From Hypholoma sublateritium FD-334 SS-4 (lineage: Eukaryota > Basidiomycota > Agaricomycetes > Agaricales > Strophariaceae), in contig KN817534.1 of NCBI GenBank assembly GCA_000827495.1, positions 1 through 64,000 of the forward strand: DNA of 64,000 nt, written 5' to 3'. Below are positions 23,874 to 35,454 of this stretch, piece by piece. The translations under genes and the position numbers were made by a program. The notes under the pieces were generated by a model. It had not been told where the DNA came from. It was given only the letters and a program-made list of their open reading frames with translations, and ran no database searches. Position 1 is the stretch's first letter. Each line of letters begins with the position of its first letter.

Positions 23874-25566
23874 ATGCCGACAGAAGCACTGATCAGTCTC
23901 GCGAACCAATCTGTTAACAATACGGTGGGTGCAATAATTCTTGGGGGTGTCGGCGCTTCGATGTGAGTTCACCTATCTTTTCCATCGACACCTTTTCACC
24001 TTCCGCTCTAGACTGTTTGGTATCACAACGCTGCAAGCATACTGGTACTACCATGCGTACCCTAGCGATTCGCGACTGCATAAATGTGCTGTCAGTCCAC
24101 CCAATACATGATTTTGTCCCACTAGCCGGCTCATACATCTGTGCATTGAAGGTCGCCATCCTTTGGTACGAGGCTCATGTTTCTGCGCCACCTTGTCTAG
24201 TTCTCATGCATATGCAGGATTCTTGATGTGCTCCACCTAGCGCTTGTAGTACAGGCGGTGTATGTGTACACCGTAGAAGGGTTTGCAGATGTTAGCAGAC
24301 TTTCCCAAGTCATCTTGTCAGTAAAAGTGCGCTCATTTTTTTCCCTTGCCATTCTAACCCTTTCAATCATGTCTGACTAATGGGTGGTGCTTATAGCTCG
24401 AAGTTACCGTCAACGTCATCGTCGTGCTCATGGTACACAGGTGCGTTCGATGGTGATTATGCATTGCTTACTCTGAAACCTATCATTAGCCTGTATGCAT
24501 CGCGAGTGTGGCTGCGTCAGTATTGTGTCTTCGTTCCACCTTCAAAAACCTGACGGCTCGTGTTGTTTTTCAGTTGGTGGGTATCATCACGGAGCATTGC
24601 GGTATATCGTTGGATTTGTGGTGTTAGCTGGGTCCGGTACGTCGTCGCTTGTAAGCCGTCTTATATCTATGATCTCACTACAAAACCATTTCTTCGGTCA
24701 ATGCAGCTGCTGGAACATTACTTGCTGCTAGAGTGTGCGTATATCATTTTCTACAAGATTTTTACGCCAGCCTGACGCTGGCCTACCGCAGGTACTCCGT
24801 ACATACGTTTACGGAATTCGAACATATCTCTGTGTGTTCCTTTTTTCTGAGTATAATTTCAGCTCTCTTATCGTTCTCTAGTGGACACTTAATGTAGCTC
24901 TGGCGACCTCGACTACCATTGATTTTATCATTGCGATCGCGATGTGCTACTACCTCAGCAAGAGTAAGGGTAGCATAACGAGGTAATTCACTTGAATTAT
25001 GCACACCGTGGGGCTTGTCTCAATGGCTATACCACATTGCAGATTGAATTCGAGGATATCAACAATTATCCAGTTCACCTTGAGTTCTGGCCTTGTTACA
25101 GCGTAAGTCCAAGTAAACTCTCCTCCATCTACGATACTTACAGCACCTCTCCAGTGCGTGCTCTCTCGCAACAATGTTTTCGGTGCGGGCGATATATCAA
25201 GCCTCCTCCGCCTTTCCCACTGATTTGATACCGACAGTACATTCTCCTGCCCGACACATTCATATTCCTCGCACTTTCATTTCTACTCACACAACGTATG
25301 TGGCTCATGAATCTATCTCTATTGCGCTCGTTTAATTCGCATAACGATAAATAATAGTCTACGTCGGTTCTTTTGTCTCGATGCTCAATTCTCGCGAACG
25401 CAAGTCACCCAGATCGCCAGGGCTGGAAGAATACACCGCGAGTCTTCCGTCCTGGCAGCCCCCTATAAAATTATATCCCGCTTCGAGCTCTTGGAGCCCT
25501 CAGTCAGCGGAATCTATGGCTACTCCGGTATGTTCTTTTTCCGCCGCGCTGTCATGTCCGAGCTAA
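23874..25566 (+). CDS. DUF6534-type seven-pass membrane protein
   Basis: Fourteen short exons (23874-23962, 24012-24090, 24152-24165, 24218-24320, 24397-24440, 24490-24515, 24574-24636, 24707-24734, 24792-24831, 24882-24982, 25043-25102, 25155-25182, 25238-25295, 25358-25566) join in phase to 313 residues. Family landmarks in order: GVGASILFGITTLQAYWYYH (TM1-2 with the YPSDSRLHK loop); WILDVLHLALVVQAVYVYTV; LEVTVNVIVVLMV followed by LYASRVWL; YIVGFVVLAG; WTLNVALATSTTIDFIIAIA with MCYYLSKSKG; FTLSSGLVTAACSLATMF; ILLPDTFIFLALSFLLTQLY; and the family end SMLNSRE. These proteins occur in dozens of copies in mushroom-forming fungi and have no assigned function. The topology resembles 7TM proteins but no ligand is known. 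Two exons are only 14 and 26 bp long. The 3' tail after SMLNSRE is polar and Ser/Pro-rich. Confidence 0.85.
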
Positions 25567-26016
25567 TACAATTCACCTGGCTAGACATCGCCTCAAGAGC
25601 CACCCAATTTGTCCCCCCTCCGAACATCATTCCATGCTATTTAGACCAAAAATACCCCTTTCCACGCTTCACCATCAACTATTGCGAGTCTTGCCGCGCA
25701 AATCAACACTGCCTACATTCTATTTCGACACTTCTCCTCTGTACTCCATTGCCTCCGCCGAGTAACTGCGCACCACCCCATTCGTGGGCACACATTTTTA
25801 TTGCACGTGTACTATGTATTATATCTATCACCTCATTTGTATACCATTCATTGCCTCACTCATACCGTTCCGTGCAAAAGCTATTCGTATGGCCCTTCGA
25901 TTGAGACAACCACTACACACACAACCACCTCTCCATGTAGATTTGGAGCGAACATACAACAGTCATTGTCCCAGAATGATCCTTAGTTATATTGTAGTGA
26001 ACAACGATCCCCTCCT
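25567..26016. other. convergent 3' intergenic region
   Basis: It separates the stop codons of the DUF6534 gene (+) and the importin gene (-). A 137-residue open frame at 25491-25904 overlaps the end of the DUF6534 gene in another frame and is taken as a shadow. Confidence 0.45.
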
Positions 26017-29000
26017 CTACATAGTCAACGACGAATAGCCAAAATTCGACCCCTCCAGACCCCGCGCGATGAGGGTAAACTGCTGTGCGGCCTCTCGCGT
26101 CTTCTTGAGCGACCGCGAACTGCAAATATATCCCATCCCGTAAGTCAGCCGACACACAAATACGCTTGCTGGAGGGAGAGACGTACCCCGCGACAGCCTT
26201 GATGAACGCTGCCTTCGCGTCAGGGCCCGCCTTACTCGGGACGAAGTCGGGCTGAAGATAATCAGTACAAGAACCATTTTTTGAAGAAAGGTCTGCAACG
26301 CACCGATAGCAAGATGTCCTTCATCCACTGCGTCGCGTTACCCATGGGCCCAGCGCCCGTTGCGCGGCTGAGCAGCGCGCCGAGGATCTCGATGAGATTG
26401 GGCACCGCGCTACGCGGGGCGACGCCCGCGAAGCCCTGCAGCACGGCGCGCATGAGCGAGTACCCGTGGGTTGCGAGCAGCGCGGCCTTGTGCGTTGCGA
26501 GTTCGTCCGCGATGGACGTGCGGTGGATCAGGGTAGCCTACAGAATAAATTACGTGGAATCAGGGCCAGCGATGGGGCGATGAGAAGAGCGGTGGATACG
26601 TACAACAAAGTTACATGCGGCGACCAGGGAATATCTTTCTTGAAGTGCGAATGCCCGAATCGCGCACTGCAGAAGCGCGTCGAGTAGTCCAGGCGGTAGG
26701 GTATAAAATGAGGTGGTAAAATCCTGAGCGGTCTACAAGGTGCGTGATACATCTCAGACTCCTGCCGTATAACAAGTCACACCAAAATATTACCCGATCC
26801 ATAAACGAGAAAAACTCCTGTACGATATCCGGATTCTAGATATTAAATATCACGTATCAACACTTCAATCCAAATTTTAATGAAATCACACCCACCGCCT
26901 CCATAGCGCCATTCACGCCCAGTGTATGCAGCCCGCACTGCATCAGCAGCGGTAGCACCGAGTTCACGACCGCCTCCGCTTCGGGTACCGGCCCGCTCCG
27001 CAGGTTCAGCGCGAACACGGGCGGGTTCAGCTGTGCTACGAGAATCGCAGCGAGCGAAAGCCAGGCGGCCGTCAGCTGACGCTGCGCCGCGAGGCACACA
27101 AGCTCCAGCAGCGGACTGGCGGGAAGAGAAATAATTGTGGTGTCCGACGGCAGGCACGTAATCGACTTGAAGAGGTCACTCAGCGCCTGGCTCAGGTCAG
27201 CGCGAGTCACGGATACAAGAAGGATGAACGCTGCGCACAAGGCTGATAGCCGCGTCAGCCGGCCACATCTCAACGACGGCGCGGGTTGCGCTGAAGATGT
27301 TCTCGCGTAACTTTGTCGAGCGCGGGTCCTGCCGCGCGAGCTTAACAACCTCCGACTCGTGCTGCGAATCGGGGTCCGAGTCGTCCTCCAGGCCGCTTAA
27401 GCTGTCGGAGCTGCGCGTGAGGCCCTTGGCCACGCCCGCCAGGGTTTCGAGCTGGAAAATGGTCGACGCTCGCGCTTCGTCGGGGAGCTGCATGCGATGG
27501 CTCCATCAATACACTGTAAATGAGATGAAATGTTGAGCATGGACCCACAGTAGTCGCGTTCTGTAGCCCATCATACAGTTTCTGAACTATGGGATTCACG
27601 ATAGCCTTATGTGTAGTCAGCAAAAACAACGACAGCAATAAAATCCATACGCACTTCGATAGCCGGTATTTCCTCGCTGGGCGGCATAGCCTGTATAACG
27701 CTTGCAATAGACTGCAGCACTTTGCTCTTTTCTGAGTCCTATACACCCACAATAACACACGATAAATCAATTCTGCGCGCAGACACCAACACAGCCGCAA
27801 ACAACGCACGGGGATATTACTGAGCCCAGCGTGCAGTTCTCCGAACGCGCCGATGTGCACCGCCAGCGCCTTCCGGTTCGCCTCACACAGGTTGCGCAGC
27901 GCCGTCGCCGCCGACAAGCTGAGCGCCGGGTCCGTCAGCGCCGACACCACGTACGTCAGCACGGTCAGCAGCAGATCCGGCGCAGATGGGTTCGATGCGT
28001 CCTCGTGCGCGTGCGTCGAGAACCAGGAAGAGTACGCTCCTAGACGGCCATGAGCGCTGCTCGATCTCCGCTAGAGATAGAGTGCGACATACCAATGAGG
28101 CTCAGTGCCGTCCGCCTGACGCGCGAGCGTCCGGTGGAAGGCAGCCTGCCGAGGATTTCCGCGCTGAAGAGCCGGCTGAGCTCCGGCGCTGTCTCCATGT
28201 CGATCGCCTCTTGGATAGACGTGATGCAGTGGAGTGTGCCCTCTATCTCCTGCAATGGACTTGCTCGCGAGGGGATGTCAGATTATGTGGCGGGAGGCGC
28301 ACCTGCCAGCCGTCGTTCACATTTCTTGCAGCAAGGCGCTCAGCGATGTCGGTCACATAGTAAGTCAGCATGTCGTTTTTCAGGACATAGAAACTGCGAG
28401 GAAATGTCAGTGTGGGTTAGGAGAAATATCGAACTGTATCGTACGCGTTGATTAGGGTATCGCCCACGTCTCTTCGGTATCTGAAAGGACGGGTAAAATT
28501 CAGAAACAGGGTTCGCGTGACACTGATGCAGACGAACACTGAGAATTTGTCGATTTGATCTACAGTTTAGAGAAAATTATCAACGATATACAAGTCAGCG
28601 ATGACATGGAAATCGGCGAGCAACGGACCTCGCGACCACCCGCTGTTTGGAGGCGGGAACACAACTTTTCTTTGGAGAGTCTTGACTAGTTCACGGAATA
28701 CAGCCTTCGCTGTCAGCACCTGCTGCGACTCGCCTCCTTCTCCCGTCTCCGGTACACGTGGTGATTGGTCGTCGTCATTCATGCTCCAGAGTGTCTCCTG
28801 AAGAAGATACCAGAATCCGAGCGTCATCTCGCTTTCTTCCTCGTCTACGCCATAGTATCCCGGCAGACCAGTAAACACCAGCAGTAACCGCAGGAAATTT
28901 TGCGCGAGTTGACCTTTCGTTGTTGGTGGGGTTGTAGGTCCAGTCAAAACAGGTGACGATGAGGATATGTTCGTAGTGATGTACGACGTTGAGTGATCGC

Positions 29001-30237
29001 CCAGGGCAGTGAGCAACTTGCACAACGAATGTGCAATCGGCGACACGTCGTCCGTCGCAAGCATGTTTTCGACGATCTGGTTGCCCGTCGTGTCGAGCCA
29101 CACCATCAGCGGCTCTGTAAGCGTCTTGCTCCCCGAGCCGTCTGACAGCACGGATCTGGAGGCGAGCTCTTGGATTGCATCTGAGGCGGAAATGAAAATT
29201 GAGTCATCAGGCATGTTGGGATTAAGGAGGAATATTAATGGCGGTATGAGCGCGGTCACATGGCTAAGATATATATCAGAATCGATAGAGCATGCGAGGC
29301 CACGAAAACTCACTCCGCTTTCAGATAAGATATCCACGACTGCAGGCAGTTAAGGGCGGAGGTGAACTGGTTCGCGGGGATATTCCCGACTGGTTGAGCG
29401 ATTGTGGTGGTAATGGCTTGAACTACCATTGGGGTGGCATTCATCATCGATTGTTGCATCTGCGCTCTGGATTATAGTTAGGATCTACAAGGGCGGTGAT
29501 TGCAGATGTCGGCAACGTACTTACTCGGCCCTAAGAGGTCTGCATTGCTCACTTCTTCCGCGACGATGGACAAAAAATCGAGGACGTGATGGGTGGCCGC
29601 GCCCTGGCTCGAAAAGGCGGACACGCATGACATGATCCAATCGGGCCATCGCGAGGGGTGTCCGGGAGCGAGCTTGAGGGCCAGGGAGGTGAGCTGGATG
29701 ACATACGACGAAATGGTGGTTTGTTTCTATGCAAGCGGGGACAACATCGGAAGAGGAGGCGTACAGCGACGAAGAGCTTGCGCAGAATAAACTTGGGGCG
29801 GCCAACGGTGAGTGAGTGTGCCGTAAGTTGAACCATTAGGTCGCGAAGATCTCCTGAATTTTCCGAAGGAAACGAATCCCTAGGAAGAAAGAGGTGAACA
29901 TCGGGCGGTGGCATGGTCGAGCATCAGACTTACCAGTCGCGCGCGATCTTGACTTGAGCGGTGTGGGCGCCAAAAAACTGCACGTTCTGATCGTCGCTAT
30001 TCAGCAGCGGAATGACCAGCCCCCATGCCTCTGGTCGTTTCTGCAGCTCGAATAGCTCCTGCTGGAGGCGCCGTAGTTGTTCAGGTGTGGTCCCGCTCGT
30101 TGGTGGCGCATAAGCCTGCTGGATCAACTGCCCCGGAGTTAAATGGTGAACGGTGGCGTATCCAGGAGCTAACTGACTCGTGCGGCATGTTCGACGTCAA
30201 ATTGCGACAGTGTAGGCAGAAAACGAGGATTCGCCAT
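26017..30237 (-). CDS. importin-13 / Kap122-type karyopherin (ARM/HEAT-repeat)
   Basis: This is a nuclear transport receptor of the importin-beta superfamily, built of HEAT repeats, that carries cargo through nuclear pores with Ran-GTP. The 5' exons are secure: 30237-30178, 30127-29934, 29879-29765, 29693-29521, 29466-29314, 29263-28629, 28559-28538, 28480-28445, 28393-28303, 28249-28093 and 28039-27810. About nine more reach the stop at 26017. The N-terminal importin-beta domain reads ELFELQKRPEAWGLVIPLLN followed by FFGAHTAQVKIARDW. The inner repeats follow importin-13 relatives (HPSRWPDWIMSC, LTYVVSALTDPALSLSAATA, IVNPIVQKLYDGLQN), and the end matches the family's ARGLEGSNFGYSSLTM. I estimate roughly 970-1000 residues, normal for the family. 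No lesion was seen in the exons I joined. The start Met opens a short first exon (MANPRFLPTL). Its 5' flank (30258-30363) is duplicated at 42575-42681. Confidence 0.88.
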
Positions 30238-30257
30238 GAAGAGCTAGCGCCCAGCGT

Positions 30258-30363
30258 TGGTGGAAACTTCAGGTGTGAGTCGTAGGGAGTCGTGGATCGT
30301 GGTGGATCGTTCTAACTTTTGGAATGCTTGATATTCACAAGTTCACGGTCACGGGGACTAACC
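30258..30363. repeat. 5' flank of importin gene, copy 1 of a duplicated 106-bp segment
   Basis: Nearly identical to 42575-42681 (about three substitutions). In the second copy this segment lies just upstream of the WRAP53-like gene, which implies that the ancestral arrangement was importin and WRAP53-like gene divergently transcribed from one short shared promoter region. Confidence 0.8.
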
Positions 30364-33292
30364 ACCATCTGGCCCAGGGAACGAACACGGGCACTATGCC
30401 ACTAATTCAATTCTCAAATATCGCCTACGACCAAGAAGGGTGGGTGGGTGCCGTGTGTAGCTGCGGCTTGTCGCGCACCATGCGCTCCGATGCCGGAAAC
30501 TAAGGCGCAGCCACCCAAAACACGAAGGACACAAGTACTTAGACTTCGAGGGCAGCCTGTTGGTAGAAATTTCCGCTATCAGTGAGGAAACATGGAAGTG
30601 GTTCCAAGAGACATGGGAAGGAGTATAATCGACATCGGACGGCGGACTTCGTTACACAAAGATGTAGGGTTGGCACCGTATATACGACTTGAATTCAATA
30701 CGAGCACAAAATGCACCCGGTTAGGAGTCAGGACAATTTGAAGAGACATCCATACCACGAGGCTATAGGGCTGAGGAAGTAACCTGCTAGTTAGTTGTAA
30801 ATTAGTTGCAGATATGCGAACCAGGGAAGGGAGGTGTGGCCATTTGATGTGAGTTACTGCGGGGAAGGGTTTTCATTTGGGCGAAACGGGAAAAAAGAAA
30901 CACATCACATCAGACAAGGTATAGCAAAAGTTTGATAGCGACGGGAGGTCAAAGTGACAGGGACGGATGGACAGTCAGTCAGTCAAAATCACCAGACATA
31001 TACGGAACACAAACCAGCGCCACAAAGAATATGTGTGCAGAGCACACCAGGCAAGGACTATTCCGAGAAATTTACAGAACACCAATTGTCGCCACAGAAA
31101 AGGACACGAAGGTAGATACAGTGTTTGTTTACCTGGACATCAAGTTTATTGAATGGATACCAAGACACACAAATAATCTGGGGCATCTTGAAACAGAACG
31201 AGGACCACACAGTGTTACCAATTACATCGTTACACCGCACCAGATAACTGCAGGGACTTCCCCACCGTGGCAATCAGGTCGGGGCATGGGGGCAATCCGG
31301 TAGCTAGCTGTCTGTAAGTTGCCGGTCGAGGAAAGGGGGGTTTACTGGACGAGGCTGATCAGGTCGGGGGCGAGTCTTCCGGTACATTGAGACCACCCAC
31401 ATCATGGCTATAGGGTTGAGGACGTGGAGCTAATTTGGTCGACGACCGAGCAGAGATGGGTCGCCAGTGGTGAGTTACAGCATGCATAGACCGACGTCTA
31501 GGGTAGAAACACCAGAAACCGAGACTAAAAATACAAAAAACAGCGTACAGCGAGGAACTCCACAGATGCCAGGTATTGAGTGTAAAGGTTGAAACGTTGA
31601 CTGGGGGTACCGAGCAGCGAGTGTTATACAGTAAGCCGAACACGCAGTGATATCGCGAAGATCGTCCGAGTCGAAGGTGGAGGAGATTTGATTAGGGGTA
31701 AACAAGGGATTTCCGAATGACAAAACCACGAAGAAAACCCAGGAGCCAGTCACGAAATACGAGAACAACCCAGTGCAAGAACGAGCCAGAAAAATTGGAG
31801 AGATAAACATGAACGCGTGAGAGACATACAAAACAACGCGGAAAACAAACAGAAACAAGGTAAGGAAAAACGGTTTGATGGGGTTGAAGAGGCAGTTTTC
31901 GCGCGAGGTGAGGTCCAGTGCAATCTTGAGGAAGTTCCGGGTGGTAGGATTGGTCAAATCCTCACTAAGTATACACAGCGGTTTGATGAGAAAACAGGGT
32001 TATTGATTGAGGAGAACTCCTTTACGGCTTCCTGGTAAGCAGAGCTTGAGCAGAGCGAGTTCCCATGTACGGTTTGTGGGATTGGCAGGAAAGTACACGC
32101 AAGTCACTGGACCAAGACATAGACACAGCGCTGACGACGCATACACGCAGGTCGTCGGACCAAGACAGGACATAGTATTAGCATTGAGTCTGACAACGCA
32201 TACACACAAGAGTCAGGACATCGGACCCGGAAAAGACGTGGCGTTGACGACGCATACACGCAGGTAATTGGACCAAGACAGGACACAGTGTCGGCAACGT
32301 ATACATGCAGGTCATCGGATCCAGAAAAGACATAGCGTTGACAGCACATACACGCAGGTCGTTGGACCCAGACAATGTACGTGGCCAACTTACAAAGCAG
32401 CTGGACACCTCATTGACAACACACATACGCAGGTCATTAGACCCGGACAAGACACATTGTCGATTCACATAAGGAGGTCGTTCCAGTGGTGAGTTCGAGG
32501 TGGAGACAAATGGCGACAGATGCATGTGGTTATCGAAGGGGAAATGCGGCCCGTTTCGTCAGTAGACCATTCAGGACAGGTGGTTCCTAGCATCCAAGTC
32601 GAGCATCAGAAGTTTTAGATCAAAACATGGAGGTGACGGTCCTTGCTACTCAGAGATCGAGTCATGTTCCTTGGGGCGCTGCTGTGCAAGTCGAGCAGAA
32701 CCACCTCTTGGGTTTGGGGTGTGTCCGAACATCTGTGGGCTGTGATAACATAGGTTGACCAATAACATGGGGATTCATCAGGTCGTTTACGGTGGCTCCA
32801 CGCGCAACGGCACATGTGGAGAAAACTGTGAGGTGCTAGATGCGGCGACATTACCGAGCATGCATCGTAGGTCCGTTCAATGCGAGATTCAATGCGAGAC
32901 TAGTGATCACTGATCAGTACTCCTAGAGGCCGAATCGAGTATCAGAAGTTCAGGCCAAAGGATGCAAGTGACAGACCTCGCGTGTATAGAACATGTCCAG
33001 TTCCCTTTCGAACAAGCTTCGGTGTGTAGTCGCCGGTGACCATATCTAGAGTCCACACGCTCGAAATGTTCAAACCCCCCATCCACAGCACGTCGTGCGC
33101 TTGAGCAAAACGAATCCTGAGCGGACCACAATATCGCTCAGGCCGCACAGGTAGCAGCGGACATGACGGAATTACCGCGTCGGCGTGGTATCCAAAAGAT
33201 CGTGATTGCTAGGCAGCCACTGTTACGATTTTTGGGGTTTAACACGAGGCTATACGCGTACGGGTGGCTTGGAATCTGGATAGGGGAGGAAG
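30364..33292. other. 2.9-kb segment absent from the second copy
   Basis: This DNA separates the importin flank from the WRAP53-like pseudogene. In the second copy the two sides are directly joined at about 42681. No transposase, integrase or reverse transcriptase motif was found, and no terminal repeats were recognised. It carries a minisatellite (32093-32475) and two related stretches starting TCGAG(C/T)ATCAGAAGTT near 32599 and 32935. A 160-residue hydrophobic frame at 31475-31957 (minus) has no recognised domain. Confidence 0.6.
32093..32475. repeat. minisatellite, about seven units of 46-75 bp
   Basis: Units share the order ACACGCAGGTCRTYGGACC, then AGACARGACAYAG, then a GTTGACRACGCAT end. 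Clear unit starts are near 32095, 32145, 32202, 32257, 32304, 32352 and 32427. Units differ by substitutions and small insertions, so this is an old, degenerate array. Because stops are rare in it, several frames look open; these are not genes. Confidence 0.75.
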
Positions 33293-33451
33293 AGAGCCGT
33301 GGACGCGTGACTGGCACTCAGATTCCTCTCTGCGTCACGCCGTTTTGCGGCTTGACTCTCCACGGCTCTTCGACTAAGACAAGTTCAAGCTCAAGTCCAG
33401 CCACGAAAACAACGTCAAGACTCAACCACAGATCCTCTATAATTGAGTCGA

Positions 33452-34855
33452 ATGGAAGAATCGCCGATATGGGTCCCAGAACCGCTCAACATATTATCCA
33501 CTCCTCCATGTGCCTCGGTTCTCAATATAAACCAACAAAACCACAGCGCGGACTTTGCCCGTGCCGCTAAATGGTATGTTATATGCGTGGTCCCTTACAG
33601 TCATATATAGTGCTGGGTTTTGAGGTGGATGGCCCTCCCTCTAAAGTGGAAGAAGGGAGAGAGCATTGGCGCTCTACCAACCCAGCCAAAAGGCGTGTTT
33701 AGAGGGCCATCCATCTCAAAACCCAGCGCTATACATGGCTGTAAGGGACCACCCTTACAGCCTCATCCCCAAACCTAGCTTACCAGTGCTTCAGGTGTCC
33801 CGACGGCGCCGTTATCATGGTCCACACGGAAAGCGGGACATTTCAGCGCTTCGATATGTACGTTCCTGTGCATCACTGTCCTCCAAAAATCTAAAGGCGC
33901 CGTACGTAGCACAGTGGGACGCGTGAGTTGCTCTCCATGCATAATGTCAGATCCAGATTAAATTTACACTCGTTCTAGATCAAAATCAGGCCCCTGCGCG
34001 CGAATTCCCCCAGCCGGCTCCCGTGCTCGACTTTGTCTGGTATCCCACTGCTACAATACACGACCCTTCAACATTCTGCTTCGTGGCCTCAGTTCGCGAG
34101 TGCCCCGTGAAACTACTAGATGCGTCTGACGGACGGGTGCGCTCTAATCTCCTTGACAGCACCCACGAATTTCATAATGCCAACAGCTCCGCGCGTCGTA
34201 TAAAATTGTGGATCACAGAGAGCGGCAAATCGCCCCCCACAGCCTCGCATTCAACCTCACAGCTCAAAAGTATGACTCTCTTCATTCGCCAAATTTAGCA
34301 CCAACTGACCAGCTGCGAACATAGACTATACTGCGGCTTCGAGGATGCAATTGAGGTATTTGACCTCTCTCGCCCAGGCGAGGGTACGCGTCTGCCGACC
34401 ACGCCATCTAAGAAAAGCAAGGACGGCCTGAAGGGTATTGTTTCTGCGCTCGCCTTCTCTCCCTCGTACAGCCCAGATGAATCGTTCTTCGCCGCGGGGA
34501 GCTTCACCCCACTGCGCACAACATCGCGATGTTCAGCGACGCTCAGCCGGAGCCACTTATGTACCTCGGTGGCGGGCCGCAAGCCGGCGTTACGCAGGTG
34601 AGCATCCATCATCCGCGTGTTCGTCATCCGCTAGCTTACTGGAGACAGCTGCGCTTCAATCCACTACGTCCCCATATCTTATACGCAGGCTATCGCGGAC
34701 ACGCCAGCGGGACGATATACAGCTGGGATGTGCGGTCCAACGTCGACGTGCCGGTCGAGATCTTCCGTACGACCGACAAGCCAGCAGCACGCTCGAACCA
34801 GAAAATGCATTTCGACATCGACTGCGCAGGGCGTTTCCTCAGCACAGGGGATCAG
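33452..34855 (+). pseudogene. WRAP53/TCAB1-like WD40 gene, broken left copy
   Basis: The N-terminus (MEESPIWVPEPLNILSTPPC) and WD40 body match the complete gene at 42.8-44.4 kb. Three differences disable it. Intron 1 is enlarged by an inserted 166-bp element, which may or may not affect splicing. In the exon that encodes FAAGSFTPTAHNIAMF in the right copy, one base is missing at about 34508, shifting the frame. Homology stops right after the GDQ exon at about 34865, so the last two exons (about 107 residues with the final WD repeats) are absent and repetitive DNA follows. It could alternatively be a real allele that was broken or misassembled. Divergence from the right copy is low over 33.99-34.50 kb and clearly higher from 34.51 to 34.86 kb. 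Confidence 0.82.
33587..33752. mobile_element. 166-bp MITE-like element in intron 1 of the WRAP53-like pseudogene
   Basis: The perfect outer inverted ends GTGGTCCCTTACAG / CTGTAAGGGACCAC (33587-33600 and 33739-33752) continue inward to about 50 bp per arm with a handful of mismatches (arms run through GCTGGGTTTTGAG). The right copy of the gene has a short intron at the same place without it, so this is a visible filled/empty site pair. No clean target duplication is seen. It is non-autonomous; no matching transposase is in the window. Confidence 0.85.
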
Positions 34856-35114
34856 GTAGATCAATGTGCCACCGGAGAGGCGGGCCTTTGAGATGCGCGT
34901 ATCAATTCAGGGTAGAAAGACCTTATGTGGTAGAAATAGTACTTTAAAAGGCAATTTATTTTCAAAAGCTGTCCTACGTACAACTCGTCTATTCCCCTTT
35001 ATTTAAAATACTGACAGAACTTCTCCCCGCCCGAAGGCCGCGAAAGAAGAACGTCAGGGCGTTATACCCGCCACGGGGGGGTTAGTACTGAGAAATGGAA
35101 TGCACGCACCTGCG

Positions 35115-35295
35115 TATGATGGGCGCCTATTTGGCGTTGAATCGGCGCTCATTTGATCTGCACTTCGTAGGTCTACACGGGCGCTTATTCTATGCATATG
35201 GATGTTGCGTCGTGTGCGTGCAGCGTAAATGGATGGGCGCTTATTCATTTTGCACGTCGTATGTCGTGAAATGTGTCTGGGCGCCTATTTGAAGG
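35115..35295. repeat. degenerate GGGCGCYTATT repeat
   Basis: Five copies of a GGGCGCCTATTTG / GGGCGCTTATTC-like motif start near 35125, 35145, 35179, 35236 and 35278. A further lone copy lies near 44886 in the 5' flank of the helicase gene. Confidence 0.55.
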
Positions 35296-35454
35296 CTGCT
35301 ACGTGGCGTGAGTTTCAACATTAGGTTCATTTCACAGCACTCACCATGAATATTCCGGTACAGCTGTTCTTCGCGTGCATTCCTTGTTCCTAGGAATGTC
35401 GCGTACACCAATTTGAAGCTGGGTCGTTGGTGTGCACGTACAGAGGGGCGCCGC

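Noticed and set aside
25491..25904. 137-residue frame after the DUF6534 gene
   Set aside because: It overlaps the last exon of that gene in another frame and has no domain of its own.
31475..31957. Hydrophobic 160-residue frame on the minus strand
   Set aside because: No family likeness, no splice support, and it lies in the 2.9-kb presence/absence segment among repeats.
32000..32525. Repeated Cys/Val/Tyr-rich minus-strand frames
   Set aside because: They are translations of the minisatellite units, open in several frames only because the units lack stops.
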